The notes under the pieces are model-generated. The model saw only the letters and a program-made list of their open reading frames with translations. It made no database searches and was not told the DNA's origin. 64,000 nt of DNA from Pseudomonas fluorescens. GTDB taxonomy: Bacteria; Pseudomonadota; Gammaproteobacteria; Pseudomonadales; Pseudomonadaceae. How positions within the stretch are numbered: the first letter of the stretch is position 1; every line of letters begins with the position of its first letter. A program made the position numbers and the translations under genes. This document shows positions 35,726-45,186 of the stretch, in pieces. The stretch lies in assembly GCF_902497785.1 (NCBI RefSeq), contig NZ_CABVHK010000008.1, positions 124,001-188,000 on the forward strand. Reading direction: 5' to 3'.

Positions 35726-36091
35726 TTACGACTGCAAACGTGTGAGCCACTTTCGATGCAGCGGTGCGGTGACGAAACTGATCACCAGGACCCCCGTCAT
35801 ACTCACCATCAGCCCGTTGTCGGGCGCGGTCGGTACGAAGCGTTGGAGCGTGGTGAGGCTGGCGCTGGCGACTTGATGGGCCCAGGCCGGCAGCAGCGTC
35901 ATCGCGCACAGCGCCACCAGCACCAAGGCCACGGCAGTCACGCAGGCCGCGAAACTGCCCAGCAGCAGTGAATACAACACGGCAGGGTAATGACGGGCAG
36001 ACAGGGTAGTGGGCGAGCACAGCAGTTCACGTTCGGCCATGCGAAAGCCAGTCACTGTGAGCAGGATTAACCAAAAAAGGGTGAGGGTCAT
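35726..36091 (-). CDS. Small membrane protein
   Basis: This protein of about 121 aa has three hydrophobic segments (MTLTLFWLILLTVTGF at the N-terminus, then about 40-70 and 95-110). I chose ATG at 36091, which follows GAGG at good spacing; an upstream ATG at 36103 is less well placed. It is convergent with the tns operon. I do not recognise the family. Confidence 0.55.
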   Translation of the reverse strand: MTLTLFWLILLTVTGFRMAERELLCSPTTLSARHYPAVLYSLLLGSFAACVTAVALVLVALCAMTLLPAWAHQVASASLTTLQRFVPTAPDNGLMVSMTGVLVISFVTAPLHRKWLTRLQS

Positions 36092-36229
36092 CAGTGACCT
36101 CAATAATTAGCGCGACATAACGTCTCTGCACAGTATCAGTCGGCGTGAATATTGAGTAGTCCTGTTGAGCACGCCTTGCAAAGTTACAAAGAAAACAAAC
36201 CGTTGTTTTTTAAACAGGGTTTTAAATAA

Positions 36230-36589
36230 ATGAATACGTCGCTCAGTGGTTATGCCGCACGCCAACTTAAGCGTGCTCTGCATTTGGACTTCGATCAGCC
36301 GGTCACAGCCTATTTGGTCAATGCCCAGTTTTGCGTGTGTTGTTGTCTGGCGCAGGTCTATCACCATGTTCGCGTGCGCCCGGACGGCCGCTTTCAAGAT
36401 GGCCATCGTATTCGCACCTCCGATATCCAACACGTGGATCAATGGCCCGAGTTTTGGGCCCTGCGTACCCAGACCGGCAGTTATTACGTGATCCTGACCT
36501 TTGCCGAGCCCGACGGCAGAGACTCGCTGGATCAGCTGCTAGCCCTCTTGGTGCGCGGGGTTTATCCGAGTGTGCGAGGTTATCAATGA
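36230..36589 (+). CDS. Hypothetical 119-aa protein
   Basis: I do not recognise this soluble protein. It has a cysteine cluster (QFCVCCCLAQV) and a central segment with charged and aromatic residues (HRIRTSDIQHVDQWPEFWAL). The ribosome-binding site is weak. It lies between the membrane protein and the 375-aa gene, in a stretch of cargo of unknown function. Confidence 0.55.
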   Translation: MNTSLSGYAARQLKRALHLDFDQPVTAYLVNAQFCVCCCLAQVYHHVRVRPDGRFQDGHRIRTSDIQHVDQWPEFWALRTQTGSYYVILTFAEPDGRDSLDQLLALLVRGVYPSVRGYQ

Positions 36590-36768
36590 GGTGTGGCGGG
36601 CACCGGTAACGGTCAGTCCCCAATGGCTTTCGTGACCCACGGCCTGATCTAAGCTGGCCGTGAGTCGACGCACGGGCACGATGCTGCCGGTGGATTCGAA
36701 CCGCGCTGCGCATAATCGGATTTCGGTTCAATCAGGGGTAGTTTCATCCACCGGGGGAGATCCAGCGC

Positions 36769-37896
36769 ATGGAACAACTATATGATCGCGCGCAGCTGCT
36801 GGCGGAGGTCTGGGCCGAACCCCTGACCGTGGTCGCGCGCCGCTACGGTCTGTCGAATGTGGGCATTGCCAAGCTGTGCACCCGTTTAAATATTCCGCGC
36901 CCCGCCCAAGGGTATTGGGCCAAGCAGACGGTAGGCAAACCGGTGCCCGCTGTCCCCGTTTTGCCGGCATACACCGGTGCACCCAGTGCCTTGCGACGCC
37001 CCACTCGCCCAGCGACTACGGATTCCCCTACGCCCGTCGATCCTCGGTTGGCGGCGGTGATTGAATTTGAGGCGCGAGCGGAAAATCGCATCCGCGTAGT
37101 GACGTCGGTGCAGGCGTGGCACCCCGTGGTGGCGGCCGCCCAGGCGTCGCTGCAACGCCCCAGAATTGATGCCCGAGGGTTGCCGCAAACCACCGCCGGC
37201 ACCTTGGATATTTCCGTGTCGCCGGCGTTGCTGTCGCGCACTTTGAACGTGGCCAATGCTCTATTGCAAGCGCTGGAAGTGCGGGGTTACACCCTCGCGC
37301 CGGGTCGGCAGCGCATAGAAGTGAAGGTCTTGGGCGTGGCATTGACTGTCCGCTTTTATGAACCCACGCATCGTCTGGACTATCAGCCCACCGCCGAAGA
37401 ACGGGCGGAAGCCGCCGCTGGTGAGGCGGGGTATTGGCCGAAGTGGCAGTTTCAGCCTACGGGCAAATTGCAGCTGATTGTCAGCGACGGTTTCGGCGGA
37501 AAAGTCAGTGATTCCAGCGCCCGTTCGGTCGACGATCAGCTCAATCATGTGATCGTGCTGATGGTGACCCGAGCGGTAGAGATTCTTCAGCGCGAGGAGC
37601 GGTACGCGGTAGAGGCCGCTGAGCGCGAGGCGGTCCGACTAGCTCTTGTGCAACGACAGCAAGCGCAAGCGATGGAACGGGCGCGATTGGCCCACCTGGA
37701 AGACCAGGCGTTACGTTGGCAGCGCGCCGCACGCCTACGCGAGTACCTTGCGGCGCTGGAACAACACCAGGGTGAGGACATTAACGCCGAACAGCGGTCG
37801 TTGCTGCACTGGGGGCGAAGTATGGCCGATTGGTTGGATCCGCTTACACCCAGCGCCGCGTCTATCCTGGATGATGACAGTGCGCTGTCGTCTTGA
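36769..37896 (+). CDS. Hypothetical 375-aa protein with N-terminal helix-turn-helix-like segment
   Basis: The first 50 residues (VVARRYGLSNVGIAKLCTRL then NIPRPAQGYWAK) look like a DNA-binding helix-turn-helix segment. I recall such a segment from uncharacterised proteins on mobile elements. The middle is unassigned. Residues 270-335 form a charged coiled coil. GGGGGAG precedes the ATG. The function is unknown; a DNA-binding role is inferred from the N-terminus only. Confidence 0.7.
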   Translation: MEQLYDRAQLLAEVWAEPLTVVARRYGLSNVGIAKLCTRLNIPRPAQGYWAKQTVGKPVPAVPVLPAYTGAPSALRRPTRPATTDSPTPVDPRLAAVIEFEARAENRIRVVTSVQAWHPVVAAAQASLQRPRIDARGLPQTTAGTLDISVSPALLSRTLNVANALLQALEVRGYTLAPGRQRIEVKVLGVALTVRFYEPTHRLDYQPTAEERAEAAAGEAGYWPKWQFQPTGKLQLIVSDGFGGKVSDSSARSVDDQLNHVIVLMVTRAVEILQREERYAVEAAEREAVRLALVQRQQAQAMERARLAHLEDQALRWQRAARLREYLAALEQHQGEDINAEQRSLLHWGRSMADWLDPLTPSAASILDDDSALSS

Positions 37897-38162
37897 TGAG
37901 AGCATTCCCCATGACTGACCTGCCCCAATCCCTGCCGAACAACCCATGCGAGGCATCGGCCTTTGCACAACTGGTACAGCGCAAACAGGCGCTGCGTGTT
38001 GAGCGTGCGGCGGCGAGGCGCCGGTGGAACACCTGGTATCAGGCGTTGGATACGCAGCAAAAGATCCGAGTGGACGTCGCGCTTGCCACCCGCGCTCAGG
38101 AGATTGCGGCTCAATTTGGCCGATCTCGGCGGTTTATCCCCCGCCCACAGAGGGGGCAGTAG
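37896..38162 (+). CDS. Hypothetical basic protein of about 88 aa
   Basis: The ATG at 37896 overlaps the stop of the 375-aa gene by one base (TGATG), so the two are probably co-translated; an ATG at 37911 is the alternative start. The protein is rich in arginine and alanine (RVERAAARRRWNTWYQALDT). I do not recognise it. It is convergent with the ParB-like operon. Confidence 0.55.
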   Translation: MRAFPMTDLPQSLPNNPCEASAFAQLVQRKQALRVERAAARRRWNTWYQALDTQQKIRVDVALATRAQEIAAQFGRSRRFIPRPQRGQ

Positions 38163-38189
38163 AAACGATTCGACACTCGCCTGAATCGG

Positions 38190-39101
38190 TCACTCCCGTT
38201 CAGGCTTTCTGGCGTCGGAGCTGACCGCGTCCATGATTGCCGTCAACTCAACCAGGAGTTCGCCGTGGCAACGGTTCAAGTAGCCCGATAGGGTTTCATT
38301 GCGCAGCAGACGGGCGAGATAACCTTTGGCAACAACCAAAAACAGCATCGTCTCCCCTAGCGTGTCCTCCACGACCTTGTAATCGTGAAACAGCTTTTCC
38401 ATCTCGCGCTCCATCCTCACCAGTTCTTCGACGCTGACTTCGGCGGAGAGCTTGGATTTTTTTTCGATCAGCATGTCCGGGCGTGAAGCGGCAAGTACCA
38501 TGTCGGCGTAGGTCTGGGTGAAGCAGTTGGCGGACACCATCAGCTCTACGGTTTCGATTTGGCGCATGGGTTTCATTTTTCTTAATGTGCGGAATACGCC
38601 TTGGCTGACCATTTTGACTTTGAGCATTTCCACTACTTCGGGCGCGATGCCATCGAGCAAGCGCTGCCGTTCATGGATGCGCTCAATGTTGATGCCCAGG
38701 ACCTTGGCGATTAGGGCGGGGGAAATGCCTTTACGAACAGCGGTGAGTATCATCTTGTGCTCTTGCACGGGGGTTAGGCGGTTGATCTGCCGGTTGTAGG
38801 TGAAGCCTTCGTCATCGATTGACAGCAGGCACAGTGCCTCCGTGGCGCCCAGTGCTTTAAGGGCGTGCAAGCGAAGATGGCCATCGAGCAACACGAAGGC
38901 TGACGCTCCCTCCACATTGGTCTGTTGCCGATGCACCGCCAACGGTTCAATGACGCCTAACTCCCGAATCGAGGTCAGGATCGTTAAGTATTTTTTGGTC
39001 TGTTCTATATCCTTTTCCACAGATCGGGTCGGCAGAATTCGGTCGAGGGGGATCGGGATGATCTGCCGCTCAAAACCTTGTTTTACCTGGCCCATGATCA
39101 C
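38190..39101 (-). CDS. ParB-like protein with RepB-type C-terminus
   Basis: This 303-aa protein has a ParB N-terminal fold (PLDRILPTRSVEKDIEQ; box II reads GHLRLHA at residues 74-80) and a central helix-turn-helix. The C-terminus resembles plasmid RepB partition proteins. The usual ERR part of box II is altered, so CTP binding may differ from true ParB. It is the third gene of a coupled operon behind a serine recombinase and another ParB-like gene, with a 4-base overlap. No parA is near. Confidence 0.82.
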   Translation of the reverse strand: MIMGQVKQGFERQIIPIPLDRILPTRSVEKDIEQTKKYLTILTSIRELGVIEPLAVHRQQTNVEGASAFVLLDGHLRLHALKALGATEALCLLSIDDEGFTYNRQINRLTPVQEHKMILTAVRKGISPALIAKVLGINIERIHERQRLLDGIAPEVVEMLKVKMVSQGVFRTLRKMKPMRQIETVELMVSANCFTQTYADMVLAASRPDMLIEKKSKLSAEVSVEELVRMEREMEKLFHDYKVVEDTLGETMLFLVVAKGYLARLLRNETLSGYLNRCHGELLVELTAIMDAVSSDARKPERE

Positions 39102-40012
39102 CCCTCCCCTTGGATACGGTCAGCCAGCGACTTAGGCATGTCCGCGATGTTTTCGCTGCGCAGCAGCGTGCAGAAATAGTCGTCGGCCAGCAGTCGGCGC
39201 ATGGCGGTGACGATGATCAAGACGCGCTGTTCATTGATGTCGGCTTTTTTAAGCATGACTCGCTGGCGCCTGACTTCGGTCTGGTAGGTACTAAGAAGTT
39301 TTTGCGGCGTTGTCGGTTGCTCGGCGGCTGATCGCTTTTGACCGTAGTGTTTTCCTAGAAATCGACGCCTATCGATCAGACGTCTGACCTTAATCAACTG
39401 CTCGCCTTTCAAGACACCGGTTTCATAGGCTTCCACCATCGCGACCTGTACTTCGGTATCACTCGACCTGGCCACCATCGTCGCGAGTGTGATGGGTAAC
39501 CAGCCCTTTTCGACTGCGGCGATGAGCCGCTCCTCTCCTTGACGCAAGAGCAGGAGAATGGCGTTGATGTAGGTGGGGTCCAGACTGGTCTTCATGCTGA
39601 TCTGTTTGGTGGTGTAGCCACGGTCAGACAAGATTTGAATGGAGTAGAGCAAGTCTTTGTTCGTGTGCTTACGACGGGCCAGGTTTTCGACCAGGCTAAT
39701 GAGAAACCGGTCGGCTTCACTGGCACTGACAACGACACAGGGAATTTCTCGCTCGCCCAACGCACAAAAGGCTTCGAATCGGCCTTGTCCGCAGACCAGT
39801 TCGAAAAAACCAGTATTGTCTTGGTCGCTGCTTGGGGTGACCGTAATCGGCCGCTTCAAACCCAAGCTCGAAATGTTTTCAACCAGCTTGGCAAATACCT
39901 GTTTGTTGCGCGCACGGGGATTGAGGACGCGGATACGATCCAGGCTGACCATTTGGACGGTCGTCGCTTCGCCGACATGGTGCGGGCTTCGAGGGTGTTG
40001 CGGCATATTCAT
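39098..40012 (-). CDS. ParB-like protein, partner of the serine recombinase
   Basis: This 304-aa protein has a ParB/sulfiredoxin-type N-terminal domain (VSLDRIRVLNPRARN; box II GQGRFEA at residues 75-81). A helix-turn-helix follows (YTTKQISMKTSLDPTYINAI). It overlaps both neighbours by 4 bases. In the family such proteins can spread on DNA; here a role as accessory or directionality factor of the recombinase is inferred from the operon. Confidence 0.82.
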   Translation of the reverse strand: MNMPQHPRSPHHVGEATTVQMVSLDRIRVLNPRARNKQVFAKLVENISSLGLKRPITVTPSSDQDNTGFFELVCGQGRFEAFCALGEREIPCVVVSASEADRFLISLVENLARRKHTNKDLLYSIQILSDRGYTTKQISMKTSLDPTYINAILLLLRQGEERLIAAVEKGWLPITLATMVARSSDTEVQVAMVEAYETGVLKGEQLIKVRRLIDRRRFLGKHYGQKRSAAEQPTTPQKLLSTYQTEVRRQRVMLKKADINEQRVLIIVTAMRRLLADDYFCTLLRSENIADMPKSLADRIQGEG

Positions 40013-41574
40013 GCGGCTCTCCCCACGACAGTGCGGCGAGACAGTTGCGCGAGTGCTTCGAGGCTGTCGTAGCGATAGATTTCCAGGTTGGAGGCGTTGG
40101 ACTCACTCAGACGAATGTTGGGCTGTTGAATATCTAGGGTTGGCAGGATGTAGTAATCGCGGGCGATCTCTTCCCCCGGCTCCATACGGACGGCAACAGT
40201 GATATCCGGTGAGAGGCCAAGATCGAAGCGTATTTTCCAACGATTTGCTCCCGAGCCACTGCGCTGGCAGCGGCACAGGACGAGAGAAATCAGTAGCTCT
40301 TCGTTGACTTGGAGCAGGTCGCTAGTTGGGTCGATTGCAACTCTTCCCCCGACTTGCTGAATGTGCTCCACCGTTCGAGCCAGCATCAGTGGATGCATCA
40401 GTCGAAGATGATGGTTGGCGGCAACGTAGTCGTAGTCTCGCGAAGGGGTGTAGCCAATGAGCGAGTAAGTACGCAGAAGACTGCCAAATCGATATTGATA
40501 CGCCGTGCTGGAGGGGCAGTCGTCAGACTCATTGATGATCAGGCCCGATAAATAACCCGCTTTCTCGTACAGTTTTTTGAGCCGCTCCAGCATTTCGGCG
40601 TCGGGCATGCGATAGCTGCGTGACTGGATGATCTCTTGGGCGGCGGCGAACAGTACGTGGTCGACTAAAGCAGGAAAGACACCGTCCGCGCGTATCCATT
40701 GGTCTGGATCATTCCGCACATGTTCTTGTTTAAGTTTGAAGGAGGACCGGTTCCAGACGTTGTTGCCGATGTACTTCTCGTTGGTCAGGACCTGATGGAC
40801 GCCCCCTTTGGTCCACGGCCTGGCTAAGTCATTCTGGAGTCCTCGACTGTTCAGTTGTTGCGCGATCTCAGTCTCCGAGTAACCGGCTTCAACAAATCGT
40901 TGGTAGATCCAATGAACGGTTGCAACCTCCTCCGGCGGTCCAGGAATAAGCTTTACGCGGTCGGTTTGGATGCTTTTTTGTTCGCCAATCGCCATTTCCG
41001 CTTTTGGATTGCCAGCCGCGTCCACTAACTGACGTCTGAGCCCGTAGCCCGCCATTCCCCCTTGCCGATAGCCCAACTGGATAAGTCGGGATTGTCCCGC
41101 AAAGACTTTGACGGATAGCTCCCGACTGTACTCGCCAGCCATCATGCGCTTCAGGCTTTTGACGATGTTAGAAACGGGAGAGCCGTCATTGGAAAATTGC
41201 TCCGCGCAGTAGTGAACCGAGACACCTGCCTGTCGGCAACGGACCTCGAAGCTGGCGGCCAAATCCGGATCTTGAAAGCGCCCCCAGCGGCTGACGTCGT
41301 AGACGAGAATTGTCGAAAAACCGAGCGTTCCGCTCTCAACATCGCTGAACAGTTGAATTAACGCATCACGTCCTTCCAGGCGCAGGCCACTTTTTCCCGC
41401 ATCGGTATAAATTCTGACGATTTCGAGAGAATGCGCCTCTGCGTAAAGCTTGATGGTGTCTAGCTGGTTTTCAGTTGAGTACTGCTGATGTTCTGTGGAC
41501 ATCCGGACATAGGCCGCTGCCAAACCTGAGTCTTGGCGAGTGTCTTCTGATTGAGCACTTCTACGACTGCGCAT
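40009..41574 (-). CDS. Large serine recombinase
   Basis: This 521-aa protein is a resolvase/invertase-type site-specific recombinase with the long C-terminal region of phage and element integrases. The catalytic serine is S26 in AYVRMSTEHQQYSTENQLD, and the arginine-bearing segment VYDVSRWGRFQD follows. I placed the start at ATG 41574, preceded by GGGG; the frame runs 52 codons further upstream into the divergent gene. It leads an operon with two ParB-like genes. Confidence 0.9.
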   Translation of the reverse strand: MRSRRSAQSEDTRQDSGLAAAYVRMSTEHQQYSTENQLDTIKLYAEAHSLEIVRIYTDAGKSGLRLEGRDALIQLFSDVESGTLGFSTILVYDVSRWGRFQDPDLAASFEVRCRQAGVSVHYCAEQFSNDGSPVSNIVKSLKRMMAGEYSRELSVKVFAGQSRLIQLGYRQGGMAGYGLRRQLVDAAGNPKAEMAIGEQKSIQTDRVKLIPGPPEEVATVHWIYQRFVEAGYSETEIAQQLNSRGLQNDLARPWTKGGVHQVLTNEKYIGNNVWNRSSFKLKQEHVRNDPDQWIRADGVFPALVDHVLFAAAQEIIQSRSYRMPDAEMLERLKKLYEKAGYLSGLIINESDDCPSSTAYQYRFGSLLRTYSLIGYTPSRDYDYVAANHHLRLMHPLMLARTVEHIQQVGGRVAIDPTSDLLQVNEELLISLVLCRCQRSGSGANRWKIRFDLGLSPDITVAVRMEPGEEIARDYYILPTLDIQQPNIRLSESNASNLEIYRYDSLEALAQLSRRTVVGRAA

Positions 41575-41691
41575 ACGCAATAGCCCCTGTGTGCATCCAC
41601 ACTGGACGTGCGCCGTTGGGGCGTACCCATTCTGCTGGCTACTCAAGCGAGCGGTGTGTCCTACCAACCATAGAGGATCAAAGGGGGAAAA

Positions 41692-42051
41692 ATGTTTCCT
41701 AAAAAGGGCAAAACTTTTCCGAACAGGCAAGAGTATGCGTCGGGGTTGGCGGTGGCATTACAAGGTGAGTTGGGTTCGACGCACCAGGCCGTGAAGACAC
41801 TGATGAGATGGACGAACGCAAACGAACGAACGGCCAAAAACTGGTTGAAAGGGACTTGCGGCCCTCGTGGAGAACACTTAGCGCGCCTTGTTCAACACTC
41901 CGATGCCGCCTTGGCTAGCTTCCTAGAGATGGCCGAGCGTAACAGCGTTGTGATGCGCACAACGCTTCCGTCACTGAGGATTGATCTGATGCGGGCAGTG
42001 GAGGCAATCGACAGTTGTTTGTCCGTGGTGAACGAAGCAGAGTCGGACTGA
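41692..42051 (+). CDS. Hypothetical DNA-binding protein of 119 aa
   Basis: The region TNANERTAKNWLKGTCGPRG (about residues 42-61) reads like a helix-turn-helix followed by the usual loop, and GEHLARLVQHSDAALASF continues it. It is divergent from the serine recombinase, with 117 bases between the starts, a layout that suits a local regulator. GGGGGAAAA precedes the ATG. The family is uncharacterised. Confidence 0.7.
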   Translation: MFPKKGKTFPNRQEYASGLAVALQGELGSTHQAVKTLMRWTNANERTAKNWLKGTCGPRGEHLARLVQHSDAALASFLEMAERNSVVMRTTLPSLRIDLMRAVEAIDSCLSVVNEAESD

Positions 42052-42239
42052 AGTGATTTTGTTTTGGACTTGAATGGAGGTCGGCTCATCTAAGCTCTCC
42101 GAACGTGCCATCAACCAACTCACGACAAGACGTTGTTGAGCACGATCCGTCTCCTTCTCAAATATAAACGAAAGCTAGGAAGTGCTATCGCGAGCATTCC
42201 CCGCTGCTATGCTTAATTTTTTTCGAAGGAGTCGAAACC

Positions 42240-42455
42240 ATGGCAGCTGAGTATTCGTTACAGGAAGTTCTAGAAAGAATTTACCACAACCAGTTGGCCT
42301 TGGAGGCGGCGGTGATGGAGCTGACGCTCTGGGTGGAGCAACGGGGCTCAGCGGAGGTTGGAGGGAATGTTAGAGGTGCGCTGGAGGCGATTGGTGAAAA
42401 CGCCGGTCACATCAAGCAGGGCCTGGCCCGACTGAGGAATCTCAACATCGGCTGA
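42240..42455 (+). CDS. Hypothetical 71-aa protein
   Basis: This small acidic protein begins MAAEYSLQEVLERIYHNQLA and is predicted to be mainly helical, with no known motif. A strong ribosome-binding site AAGGAG at good spacing supports it as a real gene. It follows the 119-aa DNA-binding gene on the same strand. Confidence 0.7.
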   Translation: MAAEYSLQEVLERIYHNQLALEAAVMELTLWVEQRGSAEVGGNVRGALEAIGENAGHIKQGLARLRNLNIG

Positions 42456-42732
42456 CAGCTATTTGCATCGGAGATGACCCGCTCATCTCGCTGCCGTCGC
42501 CATCGCCATGACCGAGAGAGAACAATCCAAAGCTGCCATTCGATGTATCTACGCATCCGGGGCGATTCATTGTGATCGAATATGCATACTAGAATCTGTG
42601 GAGGCGACAAAAAGTGATACGCCGTTTTAGCGTCGCTTGGTCGCGTCAAAGTTAGGATTTGAGTATCTCGATTGACATGGTGTCGAGGTGCCATCATATT
42701 GCTGCTTTTGAATTTATAGCAAAGGAAAGCAA

Positions 42733-43737
42733 ATGGATATTGTATCCAGCATTCTTCACAAGGTTCACAAAGACGCCAAGCAAACTAAAGTCGTCACAAT
42801 CACGCCGCGAAAGACTTTGTTCAACACAAAAGATCAGGCTGTCATTGATTTGCTAGGCGGCGCAGTCAGTGCCTTTCGGAAGACAAGCTCAAAAGGTTAT
42901 GCGGTTTTTCAGAAAAGTGTAATTGCATATCCTCTTTCTAACCAGCTTGATAAATATCTAACCAATGCTTGTGATTTCATGGCTCTATCGATATCTGCAA
43001 TGGATATCTTGAAAGCGCAGATGACCAAGGAAGCTCTGGCCACCGGCGGATATATCCTATTTTGTCATTACAAGCTCAATCAGTTAGATTTTTTGCTTAT
43101 AATGCAACTTAAGATAAAGCCAGGAACAGGTATTGATGAGGTTACTCTTGATGTAAAGGAAAACATAAACTTAGATATCGAGCACCTTCACGAGGCGGCT
43201 AGAATTAATGTTGCTAAGTGGCGCGCGGCGGATGGAAAGTATATATCTTTTGTAAAAAAGGCAAGCAACTCGCAACCGACGAAGTATTTTAGGGACTTTA
43301 TAGGTTGCGATGAATTTGAGGATGCAAAAGCACAAACCAACGAATTAGTACTAGCTGTTGAAAGTTATTGTGAAAGCCTCAAGCTAACTCTTGATCAAGC
43401 AAATGAAATTAAAGAGAAAGTTTTTTTCTATTGTGAAGAGAAGAAAAAAGAAGGACAGCCTATTTCCTTAGCTGCACTTGCCACTAGAATAAATGAAAAA
43501 GATCCGACCGCATTTATTCAATATATAGACGATAACTTGTTGACTGTTCCAGACTCTTTTGATCCGATTAAAGATGCGTACAAGCACTTGAAGCGAGTTG
43601 GAGGTAAAGACAAAGATTTAACTATTAACTTCAATAGATCTTTGTTGGGTAAGCGCGTAGTTTATGATAAAGTTAAGGGCGAGCTATTAATTAAACAGCT
43701 GCCTCAAGAGCTTAAAGACGAACTCGATAGTAACTGA
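42733..43737 (+). CDS. Nucleoid-associated protein of the YejK/NdpA family
   Basis: This 334-aa protein has the length of Escherichia coli YejK (about 335 aa). It carries the family region ISFVKKASNSQPTKYFRDFI followed by GCDEFEDAK. YejK proteins associate with the nucleoid; their function is poorly known. This copy is AT-rich compared with its surroundings and forms an operon with the membrane protein gene 2 bases downstream. It lies in transposon cargo, so a conflict role rather than housekeeping is plausible. Confidence 0.85.
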   Translation: MDIVSSILHKVHKDAKQTKVVTITPRKTLFNTKDQAVIDLLGGAVSAFRKTSSKGYAVFQKSVIAYPLSNQLDKYLTNACDFMALSISAMDILKAQMTKEALATGGYILFCHYKLNQLDFLLIMQLKIKPGTGIDEVTLDVKENINLDIEHLHEAARINVAKWRAADGKYISFVKKASNSQPTKYFRDFIGCDEFEDAKAQTNELVLAVESYCESLKLTLDQANEIKEKVFFYCEEKKKEGQPISLAALATRINEKDPTAFIQYIDDNLLTVPDSFDPIKDAYKHLKRVGGKDKDLTINFNRSLLGKRVVYDKVKGELLIKQLPQELKDELDSN

Positions 43738-43739
43738 CA

Positions 43740-44864
43740 ATGACTCAAGATGAATGGCTTGCCGCGTGCGTCAGACTGACCGAGGTAATGGGAACACCCT
43801 CCCTTATCGACGGAAGCCTTGTCGGTGATTTTCAGCTAACAGCTGAGTTACGTGCAATCCTTAAGAATCTGGAGGCTTCAGATCACTTTCTTGATCGTAC
43901 TAAAGTTTTTGGACAGTCTGATGGTGATCGAGTCAGTATTTCTTTAGATGTGCCTAGAACTTCTAATGCATTTTATGCTGAAGATTGGACAGATCTGCTA
44001 ACGACCGGAAGTTTTTCTTGGAACCCACCTGTTGAGTATTTCATTCTAAAGGATAGGTCGCAGGCTCATCGGGAAAATTACGCAAAAATCGTCAGAGTTG
44101 CACGGGCTCTTGAATTGGCCGCTGATCACGTTGATCCTGATGCTTCTAGTCGTAAATTGATATATCTAGGCAAGAAAAAATTAGAAATGTTTATCATGTA
44201 TTCCGACTTGGATATTTCTTTGATTGATGAGGATATTAAAGGGATCGAGCTATTTCTTCAGGATGGGGACAAACATAAAAATCAGCGCCACTCAATTATA
44301 AAGGCCAGCCTTCAGGAGTCTATTGGAGGAGGTGTTGTCGATGAAATGTTTGCCGTGTTGCTCAAGAAGTTTACAGCGTTTGTGCGCTCAGTTGAGCATG
44401 GCTATGCACTTTATGTAAGTGAGTTTTCTTATGAGAAAATTCTTGAGGATGCAACCAAGGCGAAGCTAGATTTTCATATAAGAATTAATAAACTTATTTC
44501 TGAGATGCAAAATCAGTTACTAGCAATTCCCGCCGCATTCATTTTTGTTGGCACTCAGTTTAAGGGGGGTGTCGGTTTTGATGTTTCAAAAATCAGTTTG
44601 ATATTGGGGGTTTTAATCTTCGGGGTGCTGATGGATATTTTGGTGCGAAACCAAAAAGATTCCATGCGTGCAATTCAGCACGAAATTGATGCAGAAGTAC
44701 TCAAGCACATAAAAATTAGCGCAAAAATCAAACCTCAGATCGAAGCGATTTTCTTTCCTTTAGTCGAGCGAAGTCAAAAATTCAAACAAAAAATGTTTAT
44801 CATTGAACTTTCAGTATCGACGATCATTGCATTTACGATGATTTTGACGCTTGGGGGATTTTGA
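43740..44864 (+). CDS. Hypothetical membrane protein paired with the YejK-like protein
   Basis: This 374-aa protein has a soluble N-terminal part of about 255 residues, a membrane hairpin (about 258-278 and 283-303) and a third hydrophobic segment at the very C-terminus (about 352-374). I do not recognise the soluble part. The start is 2 bases after the YejK-like stop, so the two are co-transcribed. A nucleoid-binding protein with a membrane partner is the sensor-plus-effector layout seen in many defence systems; this reading is inference. Confidence 0.8.
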   Translation: MTQDEWLAACVRLTEVMGTPSLIDGSLVGDFQLTAELRAILKNLEASDHFLDRTKVFGQSDGDRVSISLDVPRTSNAFYAEDWTDLLTTGSFSWNPPVEYFILKDRSQAHRENYAKIVRVARALELAADHVDPDASSRKLIYLGKKKLEMFIMYSDLDISLIDEDIKGIELFLQDGDKHKNQRHSIIKASLQESIGGGVVDEMFAVLLKKFTAFVRSVEHGYALYVSEFSYEKILEDATKAKLDFHIRINKLISEMQNQLLAIPAAFIFVGTQFKGGVGFDVSKISLILGVLIFGVLMDILVRNQKDSMRAIQHEIDAEVLKHIKISAKIKPQIEAIFFPLVERSQKFKQKMFIIELSVSTIIAFTMILTLGGF

Positions 44865-45186
44865 TAAATTTGAATTGCCGGCCCATCTAATAGTCGTCTC
44901 CAGCCATTTTGGGGGACTCACGATTTCGCCGGTGCTACGAAAATTATTACCGTCTATTTCTAGTGTCGAGACGTCGAGAATTACTTTTACAATCTTAGAT
45001 TTCTTTCATCGATCCATTTGTCCTTCACATTCTTCATGTGATGGCATATAAAAAACTCTCTCGGTATTGCTCCAACTAGAGTTGATTTTATTGCCAGCGT
45101 TTTTTGCTATCGGCTGCTGGGGCAATTTACCGACGCGACGTTCGTTATCCCTTAGGGTTGTGGGCTCATCGAGTACGGAGGCCCTG
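44865..45186 (+). other. Gap without a gene before the Nmad cassette
   Basis: I see no gene, terminator or repeat in these 322 bases. The stretch probably contains the promoter of the following operon. Confidence 0.4.
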
